DNA from: Nevskia sp.
GTDB lineage: Bacteria; Pseudomonadota; Gammaproteobacteria; Nevskiales; Nevskiaceae
Direction of reading: 5' to 3'
Length of the DNA: 53,581 nt
Assembly (NCBI GenBank): GCA_031291075.1
Contig: JARLJS010000054.1
Span: forward strand, 1 to 53,581
The position numbers and the translations under genes are program-made. The notes beneath the pieces were generated by a model. It searched no databases, was not told the DNA's origin, and worked only from the letters and a program-made list of their open reading frames with translations. This document shows, one piece after another, positions 28,801 through 38,315 of this stretch. Each line of letters opens with the position of its first letter. Position 1 is the stretch's first letter.

Positions 28801-31212
28801 TCAATGATGCGTCAAACCCGGCACGCGCACCGGGCCGCGGCGGGGGAAGAGTCGCTCCAGCACCACCGCGAAGGCGGGCAGGGCGGTGATGGCCATCAGC
28901 ATGTTGACCATGAACATGAATGCGAGCAGCTTGCCCATGTCGGCCTGGAATTTGAGCGCGGAGAAGCTCCAGGTGGCCACGCCCACCGACAGGGTCAGGG
29001 CGGTGAAGACAGTGGCGATGCCGGTCTCGCGCAACGCGTGCTCGAAGGCGACCACGATGTCCTCACCGGCGGCGAGGTGGAGCTGCAGGCGGTTGTAGAT
29101 GTAGAAGGCGTAGTCCACGCCCACGCCGACCGCCAGCACCATCACCGGCAGGGTGGCGACGGTGAGGCCGATGGCCAGGGCCTTCATGAAGGCATAGCCG
29201 ATGAAGGTCGCCACGGTGAGCGGCAGGCAGCAGGCGAGCATTGCGCGCCAGTCGCGGTAGGCCAGGTATACCAGCAGCACGATGGCGGCGTAGACGTAGA
29301 GCAGCATCGGCAGCTCCTCGCGCGCCAGCACCTCGTTGGTGGCGGCTTCCACGCCGGCGTTGCCGCCGGCGAGGCGGAAGCTTACGCCGGGCACCTGGTG
29401 CGCGGCGCGGAACCGCTTGACTGCCGCCACCACGCGGCCGATGGTGGTGGCCTGGTGGTCGCTGAGGTAGAGGTTCACCGCCAGCCAGTTGCAGCCTTTG
29501 CCGCGCAGCGCCGCCGCTTCCTGCGCCTGGGCGATGATGTAGCCGAGGCTGTGGCTGTCGCGCGGCACCGTGGCCATCTTGGGCTGGCCCTCGTTGAGGC
29601 CGGCGTCGTAGAGCTTGGTCAACGAGGCGGCGGACTCGGCCTTGACCACGCCGGGCACGTTGCGCATCTCCCAGCCGAATTCGTCCAGCAGCTTCAGCAG
29701 TTCGACGTTGCCACACGAGTCCGGCGCCGACACGGTGTCCGAGCGAAGCGAGGTGGGTGCGGGAGGCGCCGGAGGCGCCTCCACTACTACCGTCAGCCAG
29801 TCCAGGCCGACGTCGAATTTGCGGGCGATGGACAGCGAGTCGAGGTTGTAGCGCGCGTCCGGCCGCAGCTCCGGCGAGCCGGGTTGCAGCGTGCCGATGA
29901 CGCGGCCGCGCGAGGCCAGCACCGCGGCGACGAACACCGCCAGCGTCAGCAGGGTGACCCGCACCGCGTTGGCGGGTTCGGCGATGCGCGCCAGGCGGGA
30001 CATCAGGGCGCTGCGACGTTCGCGCCGGCGCAGCGCGCCTTCCGCCCAGTGCTGCGAGAAGCTGGAGTAGGAGGCGGCCAGCGGCAGCATCACCAGGTTG
30101 GTGACGATCTTGTAGCCCACGCCGATGGACGCCGCCAGCGCCAGCTCGCGGATCATCGGGATCGGCACCAGGATCATGGTGATGAAGCTGACGAAGGCGG
30201 TGGCCAGGGCCAGGATGCCTGGGATGAGCAGGCCGCTGAAGCTGCGCCGCGCCGCGGTATACATGTCCGCGCCGCCGGCCACCTCGCGCACCATGAAGTT
30301 GATCTGCTGCACGCCGTGCGAGACGCCAATGGCGAAGATCAGGAACGGCACCAGGATCGCCAGCGGGTCGAGGCCGAAGCCGAGCAGGTGCAGGGTGCCG
30401 AACTGCCACACCAGCGAGGTGAGCGAGCAGACCACCTTCTGGAAGGTCAGCACCCACGAGCGGCAGTACCAGTACACCGCCAGCACCGTCAGCAGCAGTG
30501 CCACGCCGCAGAACAGCAGCACGCCGGCGGCGCCGTCGGCGATGTCCGCCACCTCCTTGGCGAAGCCGATGATCTGGATCTCGGTGTCGGTGTTCTCGAA
30601 CTTGCCTCGCACCTGGCTTTCCAGCGAGTGGCCGAAGGCGATGTAGTCGAGCGGTTCGCCGGTGTGCGGGTCCGGGTCCATCACCTCGGCGGCGACCATG
30701 GCGGCGGAGCTGTCCTTGGCCGCCAGCAGGCCCAGGTAGCCGCCTTCCACCACGCGCCCGCGGATCTGGCCGATCACCTCGGGGGTGAGCGCTTCCGGCG
30801 TGATGGTGCCGCTGATCAGCGGTTCCGCCTTGAAGCCATCCTCGGTGATCTGGGTGAAGAACACGTTGGGTGTCCACAGCGAGGTGACGCTGCCGCGGTT
30901 GACGCCGGGCAGGAAGGTCAGCGCCTGGGTCACGTCGAGCAGGGTCTTCAGCGCGCCGGCGTTCCAGATATCGCCGTGGCGCGGCCGCACCACCACCGCG
31001 ATGCCGTTGGCGTCGTGCAGGCGGTCGCGGTATTCGTCGAAGGTGCGGATGTATTCGTGGCCGGCGGGCAGCAGCTTGTCGAAGCCGGCAGTGATGCGCA
31101 GCTTGGACGCCTGCCAGCCCATGGCGAGGGTCAGCAGGGCGAACACCGCCAGCACCGTGCCGCGGTGGGCGAACAGGACCTCCTCGAGCCGGCGTACGGC
31201 GGCGGTCAGCAT
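28801..31212 (-). CDS. RND superfamily exporter (MMPL/COG1033 type)
   Basis: This 803-residue RND protein has two homologous halves, each with one leading membrane segment, a large periplasmic loop and five further helices. GVSHGVQQINFM and GVGVDYAFYIYNR mark helix 4 of the two halves, the latter with the conserved Asp of the proton relay. It is shorter than AcrB-type pumps and belongs to the MMPL/HpnN/COG1033 group that handles lipids and other hydrophobic molecules. The ATG shares one base with the DUF1302 stop. No adaptor (MFP) or TolC gene is present, so it probably works with the DUF1302/DUF1329 proteins rather than a classical tripartite pump. Confidence 0.92.
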   Translation of the reverse strand: MLTAAVRRLEEVLFAHRGTVLAVFALLTLAMGWQASKLRITAGFDKLLPAGHEYIRTFDEYRDRLHDANGIAVVVRPRHGDIWNAGALKTLLDVTQALTFLPGVNRGSVTSLWTPNVFFTQITEDGFKAEPLISGTITPEALTPEVIGQIRGRVVEGGYLGLLAAKDSSAAMVAAEVMDPDPHTGEPLDYIAFGHSLESQVRGKFENTDTEIQIIGFAKEVADIADGAAGVLLFCGVALLLTVLAVYWYCRSWVLTFQKVVCSLTSLVWQFGTLHLLGFGLDPLAILVPFLIFAIGVSHGVQQINFMVREVAGGADMYTAARRSFSGLLIPGILALATAFVSFITMILVPIPMIRELALAASIGVGYKIVTNLVMLPLAASYSSFSQHWAEGALRRRERRSALMSRLARIAEPANAVRVTLLTLAVFVAAVLASRGRVIGTLQPGSPELRPDARYNLDSLSIARKFDVGLDWLTVVVEAPPAPPAPTSLRSDTVSAPDSCGNVELLKLLDEFGWEMRNVPGVVKAESAASLTKLYDAGLNEGQPKMATVPRDSHSLGYIIAQAQEAAALRGKGCNWLAVNLYLSDHQATTIGRVVAAVKRFRAAHQVPGVSFRLAGGNAGVEAATNEVLAREELPMLLYVYAAIVLLVYLAYRDWRAMLACCLPLTVATFIGYAFMKALAIGLTVATLPVMVLAVGVGVDYAFYIYNRLQLHLAAGEDIVVAFEHALRETGIATVFTALTLSVGVATWSFSALKFQADMGKLLAFMFMVNMLMAITALPAFAVVLERLFPRRGPVRVPGLTHH

Positions 31213-33122
31213 CAGAAGTTGTAGGCCAGGGTGAAGCTGAGGTAGTCGCGGTCGCTGGTCTGGTTCTGCGTGCCGCCGCCCCAGAACCAGCTATAGGCGA
31301 GCGCGGCGGTGATGATGTTGTGGCGGTTTAAGTTGAGCGTGAAGGTGGCGGCCTTGGCGCCCTCCTGCCAGGGCAGCGCATTGGGGGTGTTGCCGATCAC
31401 GCCCTGCGACCAGTCGATCTGCGGCAGCCAGTCGAAACCGAGGTTCATCACGTTGGGATAAGTGATCTGGCTCTCGAAGGTGTAGCCGGCGGAGAACTTG
31501 TCCGGCAGGGCGTAGGCGGGCAGCGACCAGGGGACGCCGCCGAGGCGGTCCAGGCCCGGGTAGTCGGTGGCGCCGAGCTCGCCCAGGAAATAACCCTCGC
31601 TGGCGCCCAGTGTGGTCAGCACCCAGCCGCCGAAGCCCTCGGTGGGCGAGAAGATCTGCAGGGCCGACTGCTGCAGCTGCAGCTTGCTGCGGTCGACCCA
31701 GCCCCGGCAGTACTTGCCGGCTGCCTCGCCGCCGCCGTTGACGCAGGCGTAGGGCGCGCTGTCGGCGATGGTGCCGCTGGGCACCGAGGGATCGATCGCC
31801 ACCGCGTCGCGCGGCCGCCAGGACAGCTCGCCGCCGAAAGCCCAGCCGGCGAGATTGGTGTTGTAGGAGGCGCCGAACAGGTCGATGCCGCCGGGATACT
31901 CGATGCGGTAGGCGGCCGAAGCGGGGTTGTCAGTCTTGTAGGCGCTGTTGACGGTGTAGCTGACGAAGGGGATCTTGGAGTTGTAGCGTTCGTAGTAGAA
32001 GCCGAAGGAGGCGTCCACCCACTCCGGCCGGTAGCGCAGGTTCAGCCCGTACTGGCCATGGTTGCTGCCGCCGCGGTCGGAGGCGAGCGGGATGGCGGTG
32101 CCGGTGCCGAGCGCGGCGTCGACCAGCAGGGTGGCGACCGCGGTCGAGATCGGCCCGCCGGTGCTGAACCCCTTGATCAGGCGCGGCGAGACGTACTTGG
32201 CGCTTTCGAGCTGTTGTGCGCTCAGCCTGGTGCCGCCGGAATCGCCGACGGTGCCGGTCGGCGCCGGGCGGATCAGGCCGAGGCCGAGCAGCGGCTTGGC
32301 GATGGGGTTGGCGGCGAGCCCGGCGTTGATGGCGGAAGTGGGGATGAAGATGGCGCCGTTGTTGCCCTTGCCCACCGGGTCGGCGCTGGAGAAGTAGGTG
32401 CCGGTGGGGTCGAGCAGGAAGCTGTTCCAGTGCCATTGGTAGTAGGCTTCCATGCCCCAGTGCTCGATCAGGTCGGAGTTGAGGGAGATCATCGGCGCCG
32501 GACGCAGGATCTCCTTGACCTGGGTGCCGGCGACGTGGGAACGGCGCACGTCGATGGCATTGGTCGAGTTGATTCCGCCCAGCACGAAGATGTCCTCGCC
32601 CCAGCTCAGTACCTGCCAGCCCACGCGTACGCGGGCGTTGTGGCCGAACCAGTCGAAGTCCTTGTTGACGTAGGCGTCCAGCGGCTGGAAGTTGTAGACG
32701 GAGAAGCGCCGCGCCTCGTCGGCCAGCGGCGTGCGCTCGGTCTCGCCGATGCGGAAGTCGTACAGCTCGCTGACGCGGCCGAAGAAGCTCCAGTCGTCCG
32801 GCATCTTCAGCTGCAGCTCGTGGGTGCCCTTGATCACCTCGGAGAACAGGTCGTACTTGTTGTAGTTCTGGTCGCCGTCGTCGGCATTGAGGAAATAGGC
32901 ATCCTGGGATGCTTCCGGCAGCGGCGCGGTGAGCGAGGCGCAGCCGCCGTTGTCGCGTGCGATCAGGCCGCAGGCGCGGTTCTGCATGCGCATCTGCAGG
33001 CCGTAGGAGACGGTGGAGTCGAAGGCACCGGCATAGCCGCCGCCGAAGTCGAACTTGAAGGCCATGGCCGGGGGTGATAATCCGGCAACGGCGATGACGG
33101 CGAACAGCGCCGTGCGTTTCAT
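31212..33122 (-). CDS. DUF1302 family outer membrane beta-barrel protein
   Basis: This 636-residue protein has a signal peptide (about 1-21, ending PAMA) followed directly by the DUF1302 start FKFDFGGGYAGAFDSTVSYGLQMR. The C terminus ends with alternating hydrophobic strands and LSFTLAYNF, a terminal Phe typical of outer membrane barrels. DUF1302 proteins occur with DUF1329 and RND genes in Pseudomonas and relatives and are thought to act in the export or trafficking of hydrophobic compounds. The ATG at 33120-33122 was chosen for the signal peptide. It is translationally coupled to the RND gene. Confidence 0.9.
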   Translation of the reverse strand: MKRTALFAVIAVAGLSPPAMAFKFDFGGGYAGAFDSTVSYGLQMRMQNRACGLIARDNGGCASLTAPLPEASQDAYFLNADDGDQNYNKYDLFSEVIKGTHELQLKMPDDWSFFGRVSELYDFRIGETERTPLADEARRFSVYNFQPLDAYVNKDFDWFGHNARVRVGWQVLSWGEDIFVLGGINSTNAIDVRRSHVAGTQVKEILRPAPMISLNSDLIEHWGMEAYYQWHWNSFLLDPTGTYFSSADPVGKGNNGAIFIPTSAINAGLAANPIAKPLLGLGLIRPAPTGTVGDSGGTRLSAQQLESAKYVSPRLIKGFSTGGPISTAVATLLVDAALGTGTAIPLASDRGGSNHGQYGLNLRYRPEWVDASFGFYYERYNSKIPFVSYTVNSAYKTDNPASAAYRIEYPGGIDLFGASYNTNLAGWAFGGELSWRPRDAVAIDPSVPSGTIADSAPYACVNGGGEAAGKYCRGWVDRSKLQLQQSALQIFSPTEGFGGWVLTTLGASEGYFLGELGATDYPGLDRLGGVPWSLPAYALPDKFSAGYTFESQITYPNVMNLGFDWLPQIDWSQGVIGNTPNALPWQEGAKAATFTLNLNRHNIITAALAYSWFWGGGTQNQTSDRDYLSFTLAYNF

Positions 33123-33293
33123 GGTCCCGCCCGAGGTGTGCACGAACCCCATCCCGACTCCCAGTTCGATAGCGCGGCTCGATTGTCGCGTGGCCGTCTG
33201 GCTTTAACTATGGCCAATTGCGGCTGCTCCATCTTGACATATGCCGCCACCGTCTCACCGCTGTTGGGAGACCTGATACGCCCAGCCTGTGAG

Positions 33294-34373
33294 CTAAAGT
33301 ACCAACCCGATACTTCCTCCCGGCAGCTCACGCCGGCGCAGCTCGCCGGTACCGTGCTGAAAAGCCGGCATCACCAGGCGGCTTAGGACTTCGTCCGGTT
33401 TCAGCGCCCGGGTACAGCTGCAAGGCGGCCCGGTTTTCTTGGGGCATTGTCGCGATCCCGGCCTGCACCTGCCGGGTGAGCACAGGGTTCGAGCGAGGGG
33501 GCCGATGGGCCTCCATGAAGTCGGATCCAGGGTCGGGCCCGTGGCATAAATGCCCAGGGCGTGCCGCCCGAGCGCGGCGGCGATGTGAAGGGGGCCGGTA
33601 CCGCTGGCCAGCAAGCCGTCGGCAACGTTTACGAACGCCAGCAATTCCCCCAACGACAGCGTGCCCATGACGTCCGTGGTCAAGTCGCTCCGCAGAAGCT
33701 CCGGGCAATCCCGTTCGACGACCTGGCGCTCCTTCTCCGATCCGGTGAGAAACAGCTTGAAGTCATTGGTGTCGCGGAGCGCCCGGGCAAGCTCCAGATA
33801 GTGCTCGAGCGGCCACTCGCGTCCGGAGCCGCCGGATTTCGTATGCAGGATCAGGTTGAAGCGGCCGGGGTCGAGCTGCGCCCTCAGCCTTTCCGGTGCA
33901 GCGCCGACACGCGTCAGGCCGAACAGCAGGCGGGGGTCGGACGGCAAGGGGTCGATAGGCACTCCCAGCGCCTTTACATGCCGCAGGGCAAAACCCAGCA
34001 TGTGCGCATACCCGGTGTTGCCGTAAGCCACGAAACGATTGTGGAACACCGCAGACCGGCGGCGGAACAGGTTGCCGACCCGGATCGGCACCCGCGCGGC
34101 AAATGCCGCACGGGCCATCATGTCGCAGGAAAAAGGGTTGAGGAAAACGTCCGTCCCGATCCTCTTCAGCAAGCCAGGGTCGGCGATGATGTCCTCGCTG
34201 TAGATGACGCTGTCGAAAAACTCGCAGGCCTGCGCCAGCGCCAGCTGCAGACCGGCGAAATGCAGCTTGACGTCAGGCCAATGGCGCCGGATCGCTCCCG
34301 CCAGCGGCAACATCATGACGACGTCGCCAATGGCATACGGGTTGGCGAGTACCACGGTTCGTGGTGCCTTCAC
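33294..34373 (-). CDS. Glycosyltransferase family 9 (heptosyltransferase-like)
   Basis: This 359-residue GT-B protein of the LPS heptosyltransferase family has an N-terminal motif VVLANPYAIGDVVMMLPLA. The C-terminal donor-binding motif is SGRDREWPLEHY-like (GGSGREWPLEHYLELA), followed later by ASGTGPLHIAAALG. Such enzymes add heptose or a related sugar to LPS core or other glycans. It sits between DUF1302 and DUF1329, genes that are normally adjacent, with gaps of 171 and 207 bp and no overlap. Its composition is less GC-rich than its neighbours and the tail after about 325 is unusual. I infer an insertion of foreign origin. Confidence 0.88.
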   Translation of the reverse strand: MKAPRTVVLANPYAIGDVVMMLPLAGAIRRHWPDVKLHFAGLQLALAQACEFFDSVIYSEDIIADPGLLKRIGTDVFLNPFSCDMMARAAFAARVPIRVGNLFRRRSAVFHNRFVAYGNTGYAHMLGFALRHVKALGVPIDPLPSDPRLLFGLTRVGAAPERLRAQLDPGRFNLILHTKSGGSGREWPLEHYLELARALRDTNDFKLFLTGSEKERQVVERDCPELLRSDLTTDVMGTLSLGELLAFVNVADGLLASGTGPLHIAAALGRHALGIYATGPTLDPTSWRPIGPLARTLCSPGRCRPGSRQCPKKTGPPCSCTRALKPDEVLSRLVMPAFQHGTGELRRRELPGGSIGLVL

Positions 34374-34580
34374 GTGCGTTTGCCTTGTATTGTGCCTGGC
34401 GCGGCCTTCAATCCACGGTCAGCAGCGACAGGCTGCGCTGAGCCCGGTGAATGCAGCGCCTTGCCGGACTGTCCGCCATGCCGCCGGCTGGCCCCTTGGA
34501 GTTGAGGATTCCACGAATAATGATCTACAGCGAATACAGGCAGGTCAAGCTGCCTTGCATGACGACGACCGGGCAGGCGC

Positions 34581-35954
34581 CTACCGCGCCCCCTGACGCC
34601 GCAGATAGTCCTCGGTGAACATGTCCGCCTTGAGCCGCCCTTCCTTGCCCGCTAGCCAGTCCGTCTCCGGCTCGCCGATGGTGAAGATGTCGCCCCAGTA
34701 GCGGCCGCTCGGCAGGTCGTAGCTGACATAGTCCTGGCTGGCGTCGCAGGCGCCGATCTCCCAGATCGGGGTGACGCTGCCTTCCTGCACGCGCTGCAGC
34801 TTGTTCTGCGCGTCGTACATGTCCACCAGGACCACCGCCCAGGTGTCCTCGTCGAGGTAGAACACGCGGTGGGGGGAGGAGTGGCGCTGGCCGGGGCGGA
34901 CCTCGGCCTCGATCTTCCACACGCGGTGCAACTCGTAGCGGCGTGCGTCCGGGTTGAGGTGGTCGGCGCCGAACAGCGTCTTGTCGTTGAAGCGGGTGCC
35001 GTCGCGCAGGGCGAAGCTGTCGTACGGGATGTACAGCTCCTGCTTGCCCACCAGCTTGTAGGTGTAGCGGTCCAGCATGCCGTTGTACATCCAGGCCTGG
35101 TCGACGTAGTAGGTGTTCTCCAGGCCGATCAGCGGCGCGTCGTAGGCGTAGGTGGAGAGGCGGCGCACGCGGCGCTGACCGGGGAAGTACTGCCAGCCCT
35201 CGTTGAGCTTCTGCAGGTAGTAGACGCCGGCCTGCAGCGTGCCGGCCAGCGCCGGCGGCGCGGTGGTTTCCTGGTAGAAATAGAACTCGACGCCGTTGGC
35301 GTCGGCGACAGTCCTGGTGTCGGGCGCCTGGAACGGCACCAGGTACTTGGCGACGTACTCGATCTTGGTGAAGTCCGAGCTGCCCTTGGCCGGCGACAGC
35401 AGGGTGTAGTTGGGTTCGATACGGCCCTGGCCTTCGTAGCGCAGCTTGTGGTTCCACATCGCTTCCACCCCGCTGGCCGGCAGCGGGAAGGGGAAGCCGG
35501 AGCCGGTGGCGGCGGCGAGCTCGAAGCCGTCGCCGGCGATCCTGGCGAGCGAGGCATTTTCCTTGGTGCGCTGGTAGACCAGCTCGGGATAGCCGCAGGA
35601 GCGGTGCGTCGGGTAGACGTCCATGCGGTAGCCCTTGATCGTCTTCAGCAGCTCGAGCTGGCCGGGACTGAGACGCGCCTGGTATTGCGAGGCATTCGCG
35701 GCGGAGACGGAAAACAGCGGCTTCTCCGCGGCATAGGGATCGGGCCGCACTTGCCCGGGCTTCCAGCCGGCTGGCACCTTCGTGTCGCCGCCGGTCCAGG
35801 CCGGAATGGAGCCGTCCTTGTTGCCCGCTTTCTCGGCGCCGATCGGTGTGAGGTCCTGGCCCAGCCGCGCGATCTGCGCGTCACCGGCGGCGCTGGCGGC
35901 GCCGCTGAACAGCGCGGCCGCCGCCGCGGTAAGCCATGCTTTGCGTTTGCTCAT
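34581..35954 (-). CDS. DUF1329 family periplasmic protein
   Basis: This 457-residue protein has a signal peptide (about 1-22, cleaved near GAASA) and the DUF1329 pattern: ARLGQDLTPIGAEKAGNKDG near the mature start, IPAWTGG, MDVYPTHRSCGYP, then a long domain with PGQRRVRR and WMYNGMLDRY and a C-terminal EIGACDASQDYV region. DUF1329 has structural similarity to LolA/LolB-like lipid carriers, so a periplasmic shuttle for hydrophobic cargo between the RND pump and the DUF1302 outer membrane protein is plausible; that is inference. The ATG at 35952-35954 gives the correct signal peptide. Confidence 0.9.
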   Translation of the reverse strand: MSKRKAWLTAAAAALFSGAASAAGDAQIARLGQDLTPIGAEKAGNKDGSIPAWTGGDTKVPAGWKPGQVRPDPYAAEKPLFSVSAANASQYQARLSPGQLELLKTIKGYRMDVYPTHRSCGYPELVYQRTKENASLARIAGDGFELAAATGSGFPFPLPASGVEAMWNHKLRYEGQGRIEPNYTLLSPAKGSSDFTKIEYVAKYLVPFQAPDTRTVADANGVEFYFYQETTAPPALAGTLQAGVYYLQKLNEGWQYFPGQRRVRRLSTYAYDAPLIGLENTYYVDQAWMYNGMLDRYTYKLVGKQELYIPYDSFALRDGTRFNDKTLFGADHLNPDARRYELHRVWKIEAEVRPGQRHSSPHRVFYLDEDTWAVVLVDMYDAQNKLQRVQEGSVTPIWEIGACDASQDYVSYDLPSGRYWGDIFTIGEPETDWLAGKEGRLKADMFTEDYLRRQGAR

Positions 35955-36046
35955 TCCGAAAACTCCGCCCCGGCTGTGTCTTCCGACGCGCACTATCGGC
36001 GATAGCGCAGCGCCCATCTTGACATTTCCCGCCAGGACCGTGCGGC

Positions 36047-36868
36047 TCAGCCGACGCCGTAGGAGGCCATCATGAGCCGCTCGAACAGCCTCTGCGGCAG
36101 CACCTTGCGCAGCCACCCGGCGGCGAAGCGCTGGGTCCAGGCGCCCACCTTGTAGCGCAGGCGGGGAGCGCGCGCGACGATGATCCGCTCCAGCGTCCTT
36201 GCCACGAGTTGCGGATCGGCGCCGCCGGATTCGTCGCGCTCCATCGCCGCCAGCGCGTTGAGGAAGCGCTGGCGGTAGACGCCGCGGGGGGCATCGCGCG
36301 CGGCCCGCCCCGCCGAGGTGAAGCCGGTGTGGAAGTCGCCGGGCTCCAGCAGTGCCACCCGCACGCCGTGCGGGCGCACTTCCATGCGCAAGGCCTCGGT
36401 CATGCCTTCCAGCGCGAACTTGCTGGCGCTGTAGAGGCCCTGGAACGGCAGCGCCACCAGCCCACCGAGCGAGCTGACGTTGACGATCAGGCCGCTGCCG
36501 CGGCGGCGCATCGCCGGCAGCACGGCGCGGCAGACGCGCAGCGCGCCGAAGAAATTGGTCTCGAACTGCTGCCGCGCCTCCTCGATGCTGGTGTCTTCCA
36601 CCGCCCCGGCGACGCCGTCGCCGGCATTGTTCAGCACCACGTCCAGCACGCCCTCGCGGGTCAGCACGAGCTGCACGCCGCGCTGCACCGACTCCTCCTC
36701 GGTCACGTCCATCTCGATCATGCGGAAGCCACCGGGCGCGGCGACGTCCTCCTGCGCCTTGCGGCTGGTGCCGTAGACGCAGTAGCCGCGACTGTGCAGG
36801 TATTCGGCGCAGGCCCGGCCGATGCCGGAGGAGGCGCCGGTGATGAGGACTACCGGCTTGCTTTGCAC
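36047..36868 (-). CDS. Short-chain dehydrogenase/reductase
   Basis: This NAD(P)-dependent SDR has the cofactor motif TGASSGIG at about residues 10-17, NNAGDG, the catalytic Ser in VNVSSLGG and the YSASK pair. The tail is basic (APRLRYKVGAWTQRFAAGWL), typical of membrane-associated lipid or steroid SDRs. I used the GTG at 36866-36868, which yields VQSKPVVLITGASSG, the normal SDR start, and 273 residues. An ATG at 36985 that overlaps the AraC stop (ATGA) is an alternative but adds 39 residues with no SDR character. It is probably co-transcribed with the AraC gene and may act on the cargo of the DUF1302/1329/RND system. Confidence 0.87.
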   Translation of the reverse strand: MQSKPVVLITGASSGIGRACAEYLHSRGYCVYGTSRKAQEDVAAPGGFRMIEMDVTEEESVQRGVQLVLTREGVLDVVLNNAGDGVAGAVEDTSIEEARQQFETNFFGALRVCRAVLPAMRRRGSGLIVNVSSLGGLVALPFQGLYSASKFALEGMTEALRMEVRPHGVRVALLEPGDFHTGFTSAGRAARDAPRGVYRQRFLNALAAMERDESGGADPQLVARTLERIIVARAPRLRYKVGAWTQRFAAGWLRKVLPQRLFERLMMASYGVG

Positions 36869-36981
36869 CGACGGCGGATTCCGGTGGCGGATACCGCGGA
36901 TACGCCGCCGCGGCGGGTGCGAGTCGGGCCCGTTCTCCCAGGAGGAGCCGTTGGCCTGGATGAACTCGGCATGGCTGCGGA

Positions 36982-38016
36982 TCATGCGCCGGCCCCGCGG
37001 CGGAATTCGATCGGGCTGACCCCGGACCAGCGGCGGAAGGCGCGGCTGAAGGCGCTCAGCTCGGAATAGCCGAGCAGGTAGCCGATCTCGGTGAGCGACA
37101 GGTGATCCTGCCGCAGGTAACGGCGCGACAGCTCGAAACGCATGCGCTCCACCAGTTCGTTGAAGGTCACGCCGCACTCGCCCAGACGGCGTTGGAGAGT
37201 GCGCTCGCTCAGGTCCATCGCCGCCGCCACCGCCTCGATCGACACGCTGCCGGCGCGCAGGCCGCGCAGGATGTGCTGGCGCACTCCGGCCAGCACGCTG
37301 GCCGGCGGCTGCGGCAGCCGCGTCTCGGCCAGGGTCTGCAGCTGCGCCAGCCGGCGCAGGTCGGCGCCGCCCACGCGCATCGCCAGCACCTCGCGCGGCG
37401 CCACCAGGGCGTTGCAGGCCTGGGAGAAGTACACCGGCGCGCCGAAGATGCGGCGGTGCTCGCCGCTGTCGCGCGGCTCGGGGTGCTCGAAGTACACCGC
37501 CGCGGGGGTCCAGCCGCGCTGGCCGGTGATGGTGCGGGCGAACGTCATCATCTTGACCAGGGCCAGCTCGGCGTCCTGACGGTAGTCCAGGATCTCGGCG
37601 TCGCGGATGGAGTAGGCGATCATCGCGTTGCGACCCTCGATGCGCAGCTCCAGGTCGGCGCCCTCCTGGTGGACGAAGAAGTAGCGTGACACGTTGGCGA
37701 TGGCGGCAGCCACATCCGGCGCGTGCAGCGCCGCGTCGGCCAGTGGTCCGAAGCTGGCCGGACCCTGGCACTGGCCCAGGTGCATGCCGATGGCGTCGTC
37801 GCCGGAAGCGCGCGCCGCTTCCTCCAGCAGTTCCACGAACTGCCGCACCGGCAGGCGTGCCTCCGGGCGCGACAGCATGCGAGGGTCCACCCCGACACGC
37901 GCGCACACCTGCGCCAGCCCGGCGCCGCGGCGATCGAGCAGGGCGGCGAGCCCCTCCAGCGAGGCGCAGCGCATGGTCGCCTCGGACACCCGGCGGTTGT
38001 TTGCGTCCTGTTGCAT
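36982..38016 (-). CDS. AraC family transcriptional regulator (arabinose-binding-like N terminus)
   Basis: This 344-residue regulator has an N-terminal ligand domain of the OruR/ArgR-like AraC group (DDAIGMHLGQ, SFGPLADAALHAPDVAAAI, FGAPVYFSQACNAL). A C-terminal double helix-turn-helix (about 240-340) contains SIEAVAAAMDLSERTLQRRL and LTEIGYLLGYSELSAFSRAF with the closing RRWSGVSPIEFR. It heads the minus-strand SDR and DUF1329/DUF1302/RND block and probably controls it in response to a small hydrophobic ligand, which is inferred. It is divergent from the TetR operon. Confidence 0.92.
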   Translation of the reverse strand: MQQDANNRRVSEATMRCASLEGLAALLDRRGAGLAQVCARVGVDPRMLSRPEARLPVRQFVELLEEAARASGDDAIGMHLGQCQGPASFGPLADAALHAPDVAAAIANVSRYFFVHQEGADLELRIEGRNAMIAYSIRDAEILDYRQDAELALVKMMTFARTITGQRGWTPAAVYFEHPEPRDSGEHRRIFGAPVYFSQACNALVAPREVLAMRVGGADLRRLAQLQTLAETRLPQPPASVLAGVRQHILRGLRAGSVSIEAVAAAMDLSERTLQRRLGECGVTFNELVERMRFELSRRYLRQDHLSLTEIGYLLGYSELSAFSRAFRRWSGVSPIEFRRGAGA

Positions 38017-38315
38017 CGTTCCTCCCGCAGGCCGGACAAGGCGGCCAGTCGTTTTTTTGTCGCATTTACTATGCCGACCAGACGGTAAAGTAATTCAGCC
38101 CGTCCCGGCTGTCGATCCCCCAGTATGTTTTGCCCCCAGGCTGTCGCCGGCGGTCAAGCGCGGCCGCGCCGGCACGGCTAGATTGATGCCTGCTGCCGCG
38201 GCAGGCGCGGCGTGAACGGTGGAGCGGCGTGAGCGAGGACAGGCACGGTTTTCGCGATAAGCTGGGCGGGCTCGATGCAGACGCCGAGCGCCCGACCCAT
38301 CGCCGCCGCCCCGTC
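38017..38315. promoter_or_regulatory. Divergent intergenic region of the AraC and TetR genes
   Basis: The 299-bp spacer separates two regulator genes facing away from each other, so it must hold both promoters. It includes a less GC-rich stretch near 38048-38100 (TTTTTTTGTCGCATTTACTATG, split by context) that suits the AraC-side promoter. I could not identify a firm operator. A GTG at 38229 would extend the TetR protein by 29 residues. Confidence 0.45.

Noticed and set aside
28804-31224. Very long open frame (about 800 codons) on the plus strand opposite the RND gene
   Set aside because: It is the antisense shadow of a clear RND gene in GC-rich DNA; its product is His/Gln/Ala-rich without domains. 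The same applies to the long plus-strand frame opposite the acylase at 22976-25660.
36869-36985. Longer SDR start at the ATG overlapping the AraC stop
   Set aside because: The added 39 residues are Arg/Pro-rich and unlike SDR N termini; the GTG at 36868 gives the normal family start. The overlap keeps the longer form possible.
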